From Vogesella fluminis (lineage in GTDB: Bacteria > Pseudomonadota > Gammaproteobacteria > Burkholderiales > Chromobacteriaceae): a DNA stretch of 54,365 nt. Positions 1 to 8,141 of the stretch are shown here, one piece after another (positions within the stretch are counted from its first letter, which is position 1; the number at the start of each line of letters is the position of its first letter). Made by a program: the position numbers and the translations under genes. The DNA lies in assembly GCF_014652335.1 (NCBI RefSeq), contig NZ_BMYP01000013.1, positions 1 through 54,365 of the forward strand, read 5' to 3'. The notes beneath the pieces were generated by a model. That model was not told where the DNA came from and made no database searches. It was given only the letters and a program-made list of their open reading frames with translations.

Positions 1-70
1 CTGATTTGCCTGGTCAAATTTGGGCGCTGTTTGCTGGTCAAAATTCGACGCTGATTGACAGTCAGAAACG
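1..70. repeat. Two imperfect direct repeats, possible IS-end remnant
   Basis: Two similar ~20-base units lie in tandem: CTGGTCAAATTTGGGCGCTG near 10-29 and CTGGTCAAAATTCGACGCTG near 34-53. Tandem subterminal repeats of this sort occur at ends of some insertion sequences such as the IS21 family. No transposase is visible and the window starts here, so the assignment is a guess. Confidence 0.3.
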
Positions 71-100
71 AAAAACGCCGCGAACCAGTGGTTCGCAGCG
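71..100 (-). terminator. Rho-independent terminator of tRNA-Asn
   Basis: Read on the minus strand, GCGAACCA and TGGTTCGC form a strong hairpin extended by CGC/GCG pairs. A run of five T follows at 71-75. It lies just beyond the tRNA 3' end, so it fits termination of the tRNA transcript. Confidence 0.8.
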
Positions 101-108
101 TAGATTCT

Positions 109-184
109 TGGCTCCCCGACCTGGACTCGAACCAGGGACCTGCGGATTAACAGTCCGTCGCTCTACCGACTGAGCTATCAGGGA
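109..184 (-). tRNA. tRNA-Asn (anticodon GTT)
   Basis: The 76-base minus-strand sequence folds as a tRNA. It has acceptor arms TCCCTGA and TCGGGGA, the D-loop motif AGCTCAGTCGGTAGAGC, the anticodon loop CTGTTAA with GTT at the anticodon, the T-loop GGTTCGAGTCC, and an encoded 3' CCA. The loop matches bacterial tRNA-Asn. A terminator follows directly, and rne lies upstream on the same strand. Confidence 0.96.
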
Positions 185-273
185 ATTGCCTAAAGAGGTG
201 CGCAGTTTAGACAGCGATCGCCGATTCGTCAAGCCCGAAAAAAGAATTTTCCGGGCTTGACGTCCGCATCAAC

Positions 274-3213
274 TTAGGCATCCGGGCTAGCCGGGGCTTG
301 AGTCTGCACCTGAACCAGTTCGACAGGCGCCTCGCCGTCTTCCGCCTGGCGCACCACCTCACGACGACGCTTACCCTTCAGCACCGGCTCAGGTTGCACC
401 ACTTCCGGCAGCTCGCTGGCGGCACGGGTTGTCACCATCACCAGACCGGCTGTCGCAGCGGCATCGGCCACCGCTACTGGCGTCGGCTCGACCACTACTG
501 CGGCCACTGGCGCCGGCACGTCCTCGACCGCAGCGGCCTCGGCAACGGCTTCGGTTACGACCTCGGCAGGCACTTCCGCCACCGGCTCGGACACCACTTC
601 CGCCACTTCCGCAACGTTGGCCGCAGGCTCTGGCTGGATTTCGGCGACAGGCGCCGCCTCGTCAAGCGCAGGCGCTACCACCTCGGCGGTAACCAGTTCC
701 GGCGCAGCCGGCTCGGTGATTGCCACCACGACGGCTTCGACAACTTCGGCTTCCGCCACTTCAAGCGCAGCAACCGGCTGTGCCGCTTCCTCGGCCGCCA
801 CTGGCGCCGCCTCGGCCACGACTACGGCATCGGCCACCACCTCGGTCGCCTGCTGTTCGGCAGACGCTTCGGCACCGGCTTCACCGGCTACGGCCGTGTC
901 ATCACGACGGTCACGACGGCTGCGACGGCGACGACGCTCGCGTGGCTCGCGCGCTTCGCGCTCGCTCTGCTCCGGCGCAACCGCAGCCTCTGTCACCACC
1001 ACATCCGCCACCACGGCATCGACAGCTGGCTGCTCGGTTTCCAGCTCCGGCGCCTGCACCTCCTGCTGTTCCTTGGCGACACGCTGTTGCTCTCGTTCGC
1101 GGCGACGCTCATTGCGCTGATTGTCGCGCTGCTCTTTTACCGCACCATCGGCTGCGGCATCGCTGCGCGCTACCATTGCATTCACGTTATCGCGTGGTTC
1201 ACGCGGTTCGCGTTCGCGTTCGCGTTCGCGTTCGCGTTCGCGTTCGCGTTCACGGCGCGGCGCACGCTCGGCACGGGCCGGCGCCTGACCTTCTTCGCGC
1301 ACCTCGTTGCGACGATTGTCGTTGCGTGGCTGGCGTTCCTGGCGTTCGGCACGGCCTTCGCCCGGCGTGCGCTCTTCCCGCTCGCGACGGCCATTGCCAT
1401 TGCTGCGGCGCTCGCCGTTGCGCTGGCGCGGATTGCGCGCTTCACGCTGCGGACGCTTCTCTTCGACCACCGGCTTGGTTTTGCTCACCTGCGGCTCCGG
1501 CGACAGCACCGACTTGAACCAGCCAACCACACGCGCCAGCAGGCCCTGCTCGGCAACCACCACCGGGGCGGCGGCGACCGGCGTCACCGGTTCGGCGGCC
1601 TGCGGTGCCGGCTGGGCCGGGGTCACACCCTTGACCGCGGCTTCCTGGCGCTCCAGCTTCGGCTTTTCCTGGCCGAACGGGTGCGAGGTGTCTTCTTCCG
1701 GCATTTCGACGCGCTGATAGCTCGGGGCATCGCCCACTTCCGCCAGATCGTCGTGGCGTACGCGCACGATCTTGTAATGCGGGGTTTCCAGGTGCAGGTT
1801 AGGAATCAGCACCACCGCCACGTCCAGACGCGCCTCGATGGAGTAGATTTCGGCACGCTTCTCGTTGAGCAGGAAAGTGGCCACATCGACCGGTACCTGC
1901 GCGTGTACCGCGCCGGTGTTTTCCTTCATCGCCTCTTCCTGGATGATGCGCAGAATGTGCAGCGCGGAGGATTCGATGCCGCGGATGAAGCCGATACCGT
2001 GGCAGCGCGGGCAGGCTTCGTGACTGGTTTCACCCAGGCTAGGCTGCAGACGCTGACGCGACAATTCCAGCAGGCCGAAACGCGACAGCTTGCCCATCTG
2101 CACGCGGGCGCGGTCGTGCTTCAGCACATCGCGCAGACGGTTTTCCACGTCACGCTGGTTCTTCTGGCTTTCCATGTCGATGAAATCGATCACGATCAGG
2201 CCACCCAGGTCGCGCAGGCGCAGCTGGCGGGCGATTTCTTCCGCCGCTTCCAGGTTGGTGCGGAATGCGGTGTCCTCGATGTCGGAACCCTTGGTGGCAC
2301 GCGCCGAGTTGACGTCGACCGACACCAGCGCCTCGGTGTGATCGATGACGATGGCACCGCCGGATGGCAGGGTCACGGCGCGGGAGAATGCGGTTTCGAT
2401 CTGGTGTTCGATCTGGAAGCGCGAGAACAGCGGCACCGGGTCTTTGTACAGCTTCACGCGGCCAACGTTGTTGGGCATCACGTGGCTCATGAACTGGCGG
2501 GCCTGTTCGTAGATTTCTTCGGTGTCGATCAGGATTTCGCCGATGTCGGGCTGGTAGTAGTCGCGGATGGCGCGGATCACCAGGCTGCCTTCCTGCAGGA
2601 TCAGGAACGGCGCGGCCTGGGCGCCGGCAGCGCTGTCAACCGCGCGCCACAGTTGCAGCAGGTAGTTCAGGTCCCACTGCAGCTCTTCCAGCGAACGGCC
2701 GATGCCGGCGGTGCGCGCGATCAGGCTCATGCCGCCCGGCACTTCCAGTTGCGACAGCAGGTCTTTCAGTTCCTGACGCTCCTCGCCCTCAATGCGGCGC
2801 GACACGCCACCGCCGCGCGGGTTGTTCGGCATCAGCACCACGTAGCGACCGGCCAGACTGACGTAGGTGGTCAGCGCGGCGCCCTTGTTGCCACGCTCGT
2901 CCTTCTCGACTTGCACGACAACCTGCATGCCTTCGCGCAGCACGTCCTGGATACGCGGACGGCCGCCTTCGTGCTGCTGGAAATAGCTGCGGGAGACTTC
3001 CTTGAACGGCAGGAAACCGTGACGGTCGGTGCCGTAGTCGACAAAACATGCCTCCAGCGACGGCTCGATCCGGGTGATGGTGCCCTTGTAGATGTTGCCC
3101 TTGCGCTGTTCCTTACCGACGGTTTCGATATCGAGGTCGATGAGCTTTTGCCCGTCAACGATAGCGACACGCAGTTCTTCTGCCTGTGTCGCATTAAAAA
3201 GCATGCGTTTCAT
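274..3213 (-). CDS. rne: Ribonuclease E
   Basis: This is the main endoribonuclease for mRNA decay and for rRNA/tRNA processing, and the scaffold of the degradosome. The 979-residue length is typical. Residues 1-420 are the conserved catalytic half: an S1 domain (about 39-120), the metal-binding Asp300 (SVDVNS) and Asp343 (VIDFIDM), and the Zn-link CPRC at 401-404. These match E. coli numbering with a steady offset of three. The C-terminal half is low-complexity: Arg-rich RNA-binding stretches including an (RE)n run, then a long Ala/Val/Glu-rich region, ending in a basic patch. The start MKRMLFNATQ is the family start. A ~500-base leader lies upstream. Confidence 0.97.
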   Translation of the reverse strand: MKRMLFNATQAEELRVAIVDGQKLIDLDIETVGKEQRKGNIYKGTITRIEPSLEACFVDYGTDRHGFLPFKEVSRSYFQQHEGGRPRIQDVLREGMQVVVQVEKDERGNKGAALTTYVSLAGRYVVLMPNNPRGGGVSRRIEGEERQELKDLLSQLEVPGGMSLIARTAGIGRSLEELQWDLNYLLQLWRAVDSAAGAQAAPFLILQEGSLVIRAIRDYYQPDIGEILIDTEEIYEQARQFMSHVMPNNVGRVKLYKDPVPLFSRFQIEHQIETAFSRAVTLPSGGAIVIDHTEALVSVDVNSARATKGSDIEDTAFRTNLEAAEEIARQLRLRDLGGLIVIDFIDMESQKNQRDVENRLRDVLKHDRARVQMGKLSRFGLLELSRQRLQPSLGETSHEACPRCHGIGFIRGIESSALHILRIIQEEAMKENTGAVHAQVPVDVATFLLNEKRAEIYSIEARLDVAVVLIPNLHLETPHYKIVRVRHDDLAEVGDAPSYQRVEMPEEDTSHPFGQEKPKLERQEAAVKGVTPAQPAPQAAEPVTPVAAAPVVVAEQGLLARVVGWFKSVLSPEPQVSKTKPVVEEKRPQREARNPRQRNGERRSNGNGRREREERTPGEGRAERQERQPRNDNRRNEVREEGQAPARAERAPRREREREREREREREREPREPRDNVNAMVARSDAAADGAVKEQRDNQRNERRREREQQRVAKEQQEVQAPELETEQPAVDAVVADVVVTEAAVAPEQSEREAREPRERRRRRSRRDRRDDTAVAGEAGAEASAEQQATEVVADAVVVAEAAPVAAEEAAQPVAALEVAEAEVVEAVVVAITEPAAPELVTAEVVAPALDEAAPVAEIQPEPAANVAEVAEVVSEPVAEVPAEVVTEAVAEAAAVEDVPAPVAAVVVEPTPVAVADAAATAGLVMVTTRAASELPEVVQPEPVLKGKRRREVVRQAEDGEAPVELVQVQTQAPASPDA
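1200..1252 (-). repeat. Hexanucleotide tandem repeat inside rne
   Basis: The plus strand reads about eight consecutive GTTCGC units. In the rne frame they encode an alternating Arg-Glu run in the disordered RNA-binding region. Because the unit is six bases, slippage would change the arm by two residues without a frameshift. Confidence 0.85.
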
Positions 3214-3726
3214 TAATATTTCCCTACGCGTGCACTCACGCTAGGGGCACAGCAAGTATTTGACGGCTCAATGAGTGTAATGAGCGCATGCCGTTTAAGA
3301 AGTGTCGGAGTAAAGAGCAACTGAACTGCGATAGAGTCAAGCCAACTTCTTGTTCTGCACGCGGCCCCTGCTGCGCCATGCTTCGGCGCTTACCAGACCC
3401 ACCCTGCCTTGGCGGCAGGATAGGCAAAACCGGGTGGCCACGTCGGGTCAAATTTTGCTGCGAAGCCTCGGGGCGGGCCTTATCGCCCCGAAAGCGGGAA
3501 ACTGGCGTGAGTGCGTCATGCATCCAAATGCATTAACATCGCTACTTCGGGGTGAGCGAGATAACCATGGCTGCGCCCGGTGCAACCGGCGTCAGGTCAG
3601 GACCAATGTCCTGCCGGCCGGTTTTTGTTGCGCAGCAGCGCCACAGGCAGTATTGTCTGCGACCCATTTCCGGTGTGCTACACATCGCATTATTTCAGGC
3701 GAAGGAGCCAACGGAGTATAAGCAAT
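3214..3726. promoter_or_regulatory. Divergent rne/rluC intergenic region with a long rne leader
   Basis: These 513 bases hold no convincing gene. On the rne side the sequence can form GC-rich hairpins, such as the GGGGCG/CGCCCC arms around 3475-3490. In E. coli rne has a ~360-base structured 5' UTR through which RNase E controls its own mRNA, so a similar leader is a reasonable inference. On the rluC side a GGAG lies at about 3714, ahead of the rluC ATG. No promoter could be fixed with confidence. Confidence 0.5.
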
Positions 3727-4668
3727 ATGACTGACATTCGCAAAGATTCCGTTACATTCATCACCGTCGACGAAAACGGTGCCGACCAGCGCCTGGACAA
3801 CTACCTGACGCGCCTGCTCAAGGGCGTGCCGAAAAGCCATATTTACCGCATCATTCGCTCCGGCGAGATCCGCGTGAACAAGGGCCGTGCCGACGCAATG
3901 CAGCGCCTGCAGCAAGGCGACGAACTGCGCATCCCGCCGATCCGCCTCGCCGCCAAGGCGAGTGACGGCCAGGTGGTGCCCGGCGCCCATTTCCCGATCG
4001 TGTACGAGGATGACGCGCTGTTGGTGATCAACAAGCCGGCCGGCGTGGCCGTGCACGGCGGCAGCGGCGTGTCGTTCGGCGTCATCGAGCAATTGCGCAA
4101 GGCGCGTCCGGACGCGCGCTACCTGGAGCTGGTGCACCGCCTCGACCGCGAGACCTCCGGGCTGCTGATGATCGCCAAGAAGCGCTCGGCGCTGGTCAAG
4201 CTGCACGAGATGATCCGCAACGACGTGCCGCAAAAGCGCTACTTCGCACTGGCGCTGGGCCAATGGCCGGACAAGATCCGCCACGTGAAGCTGCCGCTGC
4301 ACCGCTTCCACACCCCGAGCGGCGAGCGCATGGTGCGCGTCGACGAGACGCTGGGCATCTACGCGCATACCATTTTCACGGTGCAGCAGCGCTATCGCGA
4401 CTTCACGCTGCTGGAGGCGCTGCTGCGCACCGGCCGCACTCACCAGATCCGCGTGCACATGCAGGCCAACGGCTGCCCGATTGCCGGCGACGAAAAATAC
4501 GGCGATTTCAGCGCCAACCGCGAGTTGCAACGCCACGGTCTGAAGCGCATGTTCCTGCATGCGGCCAACCTGGTGCTGCCGCACCCGCTCACCGGCGAGG
4601 AGCTGCAACTGCAGGCACCGCTGCCGCCCGAACTGACCCGCTTTCTGGATACCCTGCCCCAATCATGA
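3727..4668 (+). CDS. rluC: 23S rRNA pseudouridine synthase RluC
   Basis: This enzyme converts uridines 955, 2504 and 2580 of 23S rRNA (E. coli numbering) to pseudouridine. The 313-residue protein has an N-terminal S4 RNA-binding domain (about 18-75) and an RluA-type catalytic domain. The signature HRLDRETSG is at 137-145, with Asp140 as nucleophile. The start ATG at 3727 was chosen because MTDIRKDSVTF matches family N-termini; an in-frame upstream ATG at 3580 would add an unrelated extension. It is divergent from rne, the usual arrangement. Its stop overlaps the next ATG by four bases (ATGA), so the two are translationally coupled. Confidence 0.95.
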   Translation: MTDIRKDSVTFITVDENGADQRLDNYLTRLLKGVPKSHIYRIIRSGEIRVNKGRADAMQRLQQGDELRIPPIRLAAKASDGQVVPGAHFPIVYEDDALLVINKPAGVAVHGGSGVSFGVIEQLRKARPDARYLELVHRLDRETSGLLMIAKKRSALVKLHEMIRNDVPQKRYFALALGQWPDKIRHVKLPLHRFHTPSGERMVRVDETLGIYAHTIFTVQQRYRDFTLLEALLRTGRTHQIRVHMQANGCPIAGDEKYGDFSANRELQRHGLKRMFLHAANLVLPHPLTGEELQLQAPLPPELTRFLDTLPQS

Positions 4669-5324
4669 CTACCCGTTTCGATCTGATCGTGTTCGACTGG
4701 GACGGAACCCTGATGGATTCCACCGCCCACATCACCCGCTCCATCCAGGCCGCCTGCCAGGACCTTGGCCTGCCTATCCCGCCGCGCGAGCGCGCCAGCC
4801 ACGTGATCGGCCTCGGCCTGGTCGACGCCATGCGCGTGGTGTGTCCGGGCCTGCCGGAGCCGCGCCACCAGGACATGGTGCAGGCCTACCGCCACCACTA
4901 TCTGGCCGGTGACGAGACCATTGAGCTGTTCGATGGTGTGGCCGAAGGCCTGGCCGCACTGGAAGAGGCCGGCTACTTGCTGGCGGTAGCCACCGGCAAG
5001 AGCCGCGTCGGTCTGGACCGCGCGCTGAACGTCACCGGTCTGACATCGCACTTCCTCGCCACCCGCACCGTCGACGAGTGCCATTCCAAACCGCATCCGC
5101 AGATGCTGCTGGATATTACCGAACAGCTGGGGGTAGCGCCGCAGCGCACGCTGATGGTCGGCGACACCACCCACGACCTGCAGATGGCGCTCAATGCCGC
5201 CACCCTCAGCGTCGGTGTCAGCTACGGCGCGCATCCGGTGGAAGATCTGCTCGACTGCGAACCACTGGCGATTTTCGATGTCTTTGACGATCTGCAGCAA
5301 TGGCTGATCCGGCAGCGCAGCTGA
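4665..5324 (+). CDS. HAD-family phosphatase, phosphoglycolate-phosphatase-like
   Basis: This 219-residue HAD hydrolase carries motif I as FDWDGT, with nucleophile Asp11 and acid/base Asp13. It also has a Thr in VATGKS (motif II), a Lys in the KPHPQML region (motif III) and an acidic GDTTHD (motif IV). A helical cap sits between motifs I and II, as in the Gph/PgmB subfamily. The true substrate is unknown; phosphoglycolate or a nucleotide monophosphate is possible. Proteins of this kind regularly follow rluC in betaproteobacteria. It overlaps rluC by four bases, and the Rieske gene begins inside its 3' end. Confidence 0.85.
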   Translation: MTTRFDLIVFDWDGTLMDSTAHITRSIQAACQDLGLPIPPRERASHVIGLGLVDAMRVVCPGLPEPRHQDMVQAYRHHYLAGDETIELFDGVAEGLAALEEAGYLLAVATGKSRVGLDRALNVTGLTSHFLATRTVDECHSKPHPQMLLDITEQLGVAPQRTLMVGDTTHDLQMALNAATLSVGVSYGAHPVEDLLDCEPLAIFDVFDDLQQWLIRQRS

Positions 5325-5740
5325 TCTGCAACACCGATGCCCTGCAGGATGGCGGCAAGGGCGTGCGCTTCGAGATCCGGTGGCACGGCGAGACGGCAGC
5401 CGCATTTGTCATTCGTCATGGCGGCGTGGTATACGGCTACCTCAACCGTTGCCGTCACGTACCGGTGGAGCTGGACTGGCAGGCAGGCCGCTTCTTCGAC
5501 GGCGATGGCGACTACCTGGTCTGCAGCATGCACGGCGCGCTGTATCTGCCGGACAACGGCTACTGTGTTGCCGGCCCCTGCCGCGGACTATCATTGCAGT
5601 CGCTCGCAATCATCGAGCGCGAGGGTCGGATATACTATTTGCTTTGCCGCAAGCCGGCGGCGCCTGACGCGCCTTGCGGCCAACGTTGCGCAAGATTGAG
5701 GCAAGCATGGAACAAGAACCCAGATGGGAGCGCCAGCTGA
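5300..5740 (+). CDS. Rieske [2Fe-2S] ferredoxin-like protein
   Basis: The 146-residue protein carries one Rieske cluster-binding motif: Cys51-x-His53 and Cys75-x2-His78. It has no other recognisable domain, so it is a stand-alone electron carrier or a small partner protein. The Rieske fold should end near residue 115. The remaining tail is rich in Cys, Arg and Pro, and its DNA contains the arms GCCGCAAG and CTTGCGGC (5646-5653 and 5673-5680). It overlaps the HAD gene by 25 bases and the peptidase gene by 34, so the tail may not be functional. The position between rluC-HAD and sppA is common in relatives. Confidence 0.8.
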   Translation: MADPAAQLICNTDALQDGGKGVRFEIRWHGETAAAFVIRHGGVVYGYLNRCRHVPVELDWQAGRFFDGDGDYLVCSMHGALYLPDNGYCVAGPCRGLSLQSLAIIEREGRIYYLLCRKPAAPDAPCGQRCARLRQAWNKNPDGSAS

Positions 5741-6639
5741 TTGAAAAGCTGGCCGGTGCGGCACTGCTGGAACAGAAACGCACCCGCCAGTGGAAGACCT
5801 TCTTCCGGCTGGCGTGGCTGTTGCTGATCGGCACGCTGCTGACGATGTTTTTCTGGCAGGACGAACAGGACGGCGGCAAGTTGGGCGGCAAGCACACCGC
5901 GGTGGTTTCGCTGGAAGGCGTCATCGACAGCGACAGCAATGCCAGCGGCCGGCTGCTGGAAGGTCTGGAGCACGCCTACAACGACCGCAACACCAAGGGC
6001 ATCATCATCCGTGCCAACAGCCCCGGCGGCAGCCCGGTGCTGTCCGGCATCGCCAATGACGAAATCCGCCGCCTGAAAAAACTGCACCCTGCCATTTCGC
6101 TGCACGTGGTGGTGGAAGAAGTGTGCGCCTCCGGCTGCTACTACATCGCCGCCGCTGCCGACAGGATCCACGTCGACAAGGCCAGCATCATCGGCTCCAT
6201 CGGCGTGGTGTCGGACGGCTTTGGCTTCGACAAGGCGATCGAGCGGCTCGGCATCGAGCGCCGGCTGACCACCGCCGGCAGCAACAAGGCGATGAACGAC
6301 CCGTTCTCGCCGCGCGACCCGCAGCAACAGGCCATCCACCAGTCGCTGCTCGATGAAATCCACCAGCAGTTCATTGCAGTGGTGAAACAGGGGCGCGGCA
6401 GCCGGCTGAAGGCCGACGCCGAGGTCTTCAGCGGCCGGGTATGGCTGGGCAGCGGCAGCATTGCGCTGGGGCTGGCCGATGACCTGGGTTCGGTCGGATC
6501 GGTAGCCCGCGAGCAGATCCGGGCCGAAGAACTGGTCGATTTTACCCCCGGCGACGACCTGGCCAGCCGCTTTGCCAAGCGCATCGGCGTGAGCTTTGCC
6601 GGCAGCATCCGCGCACTATTCGACAGCCGCTTTTTCTGA
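5707..6639 (+). CDS. sppA: S49 family signal peptide peptidase (SppA-type)
   Basis: This is an inner-membrane serine peptidase that degrades cleaved signal peptides. The 310-residue length is the short, single-domain form, not the fused E. coli form. One transmembrane helix lies at about 33-50, followed by a periplasmic domain. The likely catalytic Ser142 is in ASGCYY and Lys194 in GSNKAM, and a GSIG motif lies between them. The ATG at 5707 starts a typical charged N-terminus (MEQEPRWERQL) and was preferred to the in-frame ATG at 5674, which lies deep inside the Rieske gene. Confidence 0.9.
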   Translation: MEQEPRWERQLIEKLAGAALLEQKRTRQWKTFFRLAWLLLIGTLLTMFFWQDEQDGGKLGGKHTAVVSLEGVIDSDSNASGRLLEGLEHAYNDRNTKGIIIRANSPGGSPVLSGIANDEIRRLKKLHPAISLHVVVEEVCASGCYYIAAAADRIHVDKASIIGSIGVVSDGFGFDKAIERLGIERRLTTAGSNKAMNDPFSPRDPQQQAIHQSLLDEIHQQFIAVVKQGRGSRLKADAEVFSGRVWLGSGSIALGLADDLGSVGSVAREQIRAEELVDFTPGDDLASRFAKRIGVSFAGSIRALFDSRFF

Positions 6640-6658
6640 CCCGGAATACGGAGCATTC

Positions 6659-7480
6659 ATGGCACGACGCCGCAAACAGGAAGAAGTCCACGAAAACCAC
6701 GAACGCTGGCTGGTTTCCTACGCCGACTTCATCACCCTGCTGTTTGCCTTCTTCGTCGTGATGTACGCCATTTCGCAGGTCAACGAAGGCAAATACCGGG
6801 TGCTGTCGACGTCGATGATCGACGCCTTCCGCAGCGGCAACCTGGCAATCCAGGCCACGCCGCCGTCCGGCAGTGCCAACACCATGATCGAGATTCCCGA
6901 TACCAAGCCGATCGCCACCGCGGTCGAGGGCCAGCAGCGCTTACAGGAACGCGCGCGCCTGAAACAGCTGGCCGACGACATCGGCAAGAGCTTGGCGCCA
7001 CTGATGCAGGGCGGCCAGGTCAGCATGCGCCAGGACGACGAAGGCATCCACATCGAAATCAAGGACACCGCGCTGTTCCCGGTCGGGCAGGCACTGCCAA
7101 CCGGCAACTCGCCACAGATTCTGTCGGCGGTAGCGCAGCAGCTGGCGCAGGTGTCGAACGAGGTGCGGGTGGAAGGCTTTACCGACAACATCCCGATCCG
7201 CAATGCCTTTTTCCCGTCCAACTGGGAACTGTCCGCCGCCCGCGCCGGCAGCATCGTGCGCCTGTTCATGGAAAACGGCATTGCACCGGAACGGCTGGTG
7301 GCCATTGGCCGCGCCGAAACCATGCCGGCAGCCGACAACGCCTCCGCCGATGGCCGCGCCCGCAACCGCCGCGTGGCAATCACCATCATTGCCAAGACCA
7401 GCGGCAAGAGCGAGGACATCGCCGCCGCGACCGCCGCACAGCCAGGCAAGCTGCTGCCGACCTCGGCCACCGCTCCCTGA
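6659..7480 (+). CDS. motD: Flagellar motor stator protein MotD/MotB-like
   Basis: The 273-residue protein is a MotB/OmpA-type stator subunit. Its N-terminus has one transmembrane helix containing YADF, with Asp23 as the presumed proton-binding residue. An OmpA-type peptidoglycan-binding domain follows (about 125-245), with the motif GFTDN and the NWELSAARA segment. Overall it resembles MotD of Pseudomonas more than enterobacterial MotB. No motA or motC partner gene is adjacent, which is unusual because the two normally form a pair. It starts 19 bases after sppA, and a GGA lies upstream of the ATG. Confidence 0.82.
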   Translation: MARRRKQEEVHENHERWLVSYADFITLLFAFFVVMYAISQVNEGKYRVLSTSMIDAFRSGNLAIQATPPSGSANTMIEIPDTKPIATAVEGQQRLQERARLKQLADDIGKSLAPLMQGGQVSMRQDDEGIHIEIKDTALFPVGQALPTGNSPQILSAVAQQLAQVSNEVRVEGFTDNIPIRNAFFPSNWELSAARAGSIVRLFMENGIAPERLVAIGRAETMPAADNASADGRARNRRVAITIIAKTSGKSEDIAAATAAQPGKLLPTSATAP

Positions 7481-7508
7481 AACACCGCCAGGTAGAGAGA
7501 CCCTCCGC

Positions 7509-8099
7509 ATGAGCACGCCAATCAGCCACGCCGCCCTGGAACAGCTGTTCCTCAATGCCCGCACGCACAGCAGCTGGCAAGACCGTCCGGTCAGCACGGA
7601 AACCCTGCACCAGCTGTTCGAGCTGATGAAAATGGCGCCGACCAGCGCCAACTGCTCGCCGGCCCGCCTGGTGTTCGTCGCATCGCCGGAAGCCAAGGCC
7701 AGGCTCAAGCCCTGCCTGTCGGAAGGCAACCGCGACAAGACCATGGCTGCACCGGTCACCGTGATTGTGGCCATGGACCTGCAGTTCTACGAACAACTGC
7801 CGCGCCTGTTCCCGCACACCGACGCCCGCAGCTGGTTTGCCGGCAACGACGCCGCCATCCAGTCCACCGCCATGCGCAACAGCTCGCTGCAGGGCGCCTA
7901 CCTGATCATGGCCGCGCGTGCACTGGGGCTGGACTGCGGCCCGATGTCCGGCTTCGACAACGCCACCGTGGACGCCGCCTTCTTCCCGCAAGGCACCATC
8001 AAGAGCAACTTCCTGATCAATCTCGGCTACGGCGATGCCAGCAAGCTGCCCCCGCGCGCGCCGCGCCTCGGCTTTGACGACGCCTGCCGTATCCTTTAA
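7509..8099 (+). CDS. rutE: Malonic semialdehyde reductase RutE (nitroreductase family)
   Basis: The 196-residue FMN-dependent nitroreductase-family protein is collinear with E. coli RutE. Shared segments include [39 protein letters not shown] and GPMSGFDNA. RutE reduces malonic semialdehyde formed in uracil degradation. No other rut genes occur in the window, so here it may act as a general semialdehyde or nitro-compound reductase. The start ATG at 7509 follows a weak purine-rich stretch (GAGAGACC). It sits between motD and pyrD. Confidence 0.88.
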   Translation: MSTPISHAALEQLFLNARTHSSWQDRPVSTETLHQLFELMKMAPTSANCSPARLVFVASPEAKARLKPCLSEGNRDKTMAAPVTVIVAMDLQFYEQLPRLFPHTDARSWFAGNDAAIQSTAMRNSSLQGAYLIMAARALGLDCGPMSGFDNATVDAAFFPQGTIKSNFLINLGYGDASKLPPRAPRLGFDDACRIL

Positions 8100-8141
8100 C
8101 CCTGTTGTGGCGCAGGCTGCGCCCGCACCTCGGAGAAACCC

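Noticed and set aside
1200-1252. Short regular repeats as a CRISPR array
   Set aside because: The repeats are a six-base tandem run without spacers and lie inside the rne coding frame.
298-3216. A 972-codon open frame antisense to rne
   Set aside because: It is a codon-bias shadow of rne. It has low-complexity His/Arg-rich translation, no family motifs and no ribosome binding site.
3580-3726. N-terminal extension of RluC from the upstream ATG at 3580
   Set aside because: The added 49 residues do not resemble family members. The ATG at 3727 gives the conserved start.
5611-5640. sppA promoter with TATACT at 5631-5636
   Set aside because: No acceptable -35 lies at the right distance, and the operon is already continuous from rluC.
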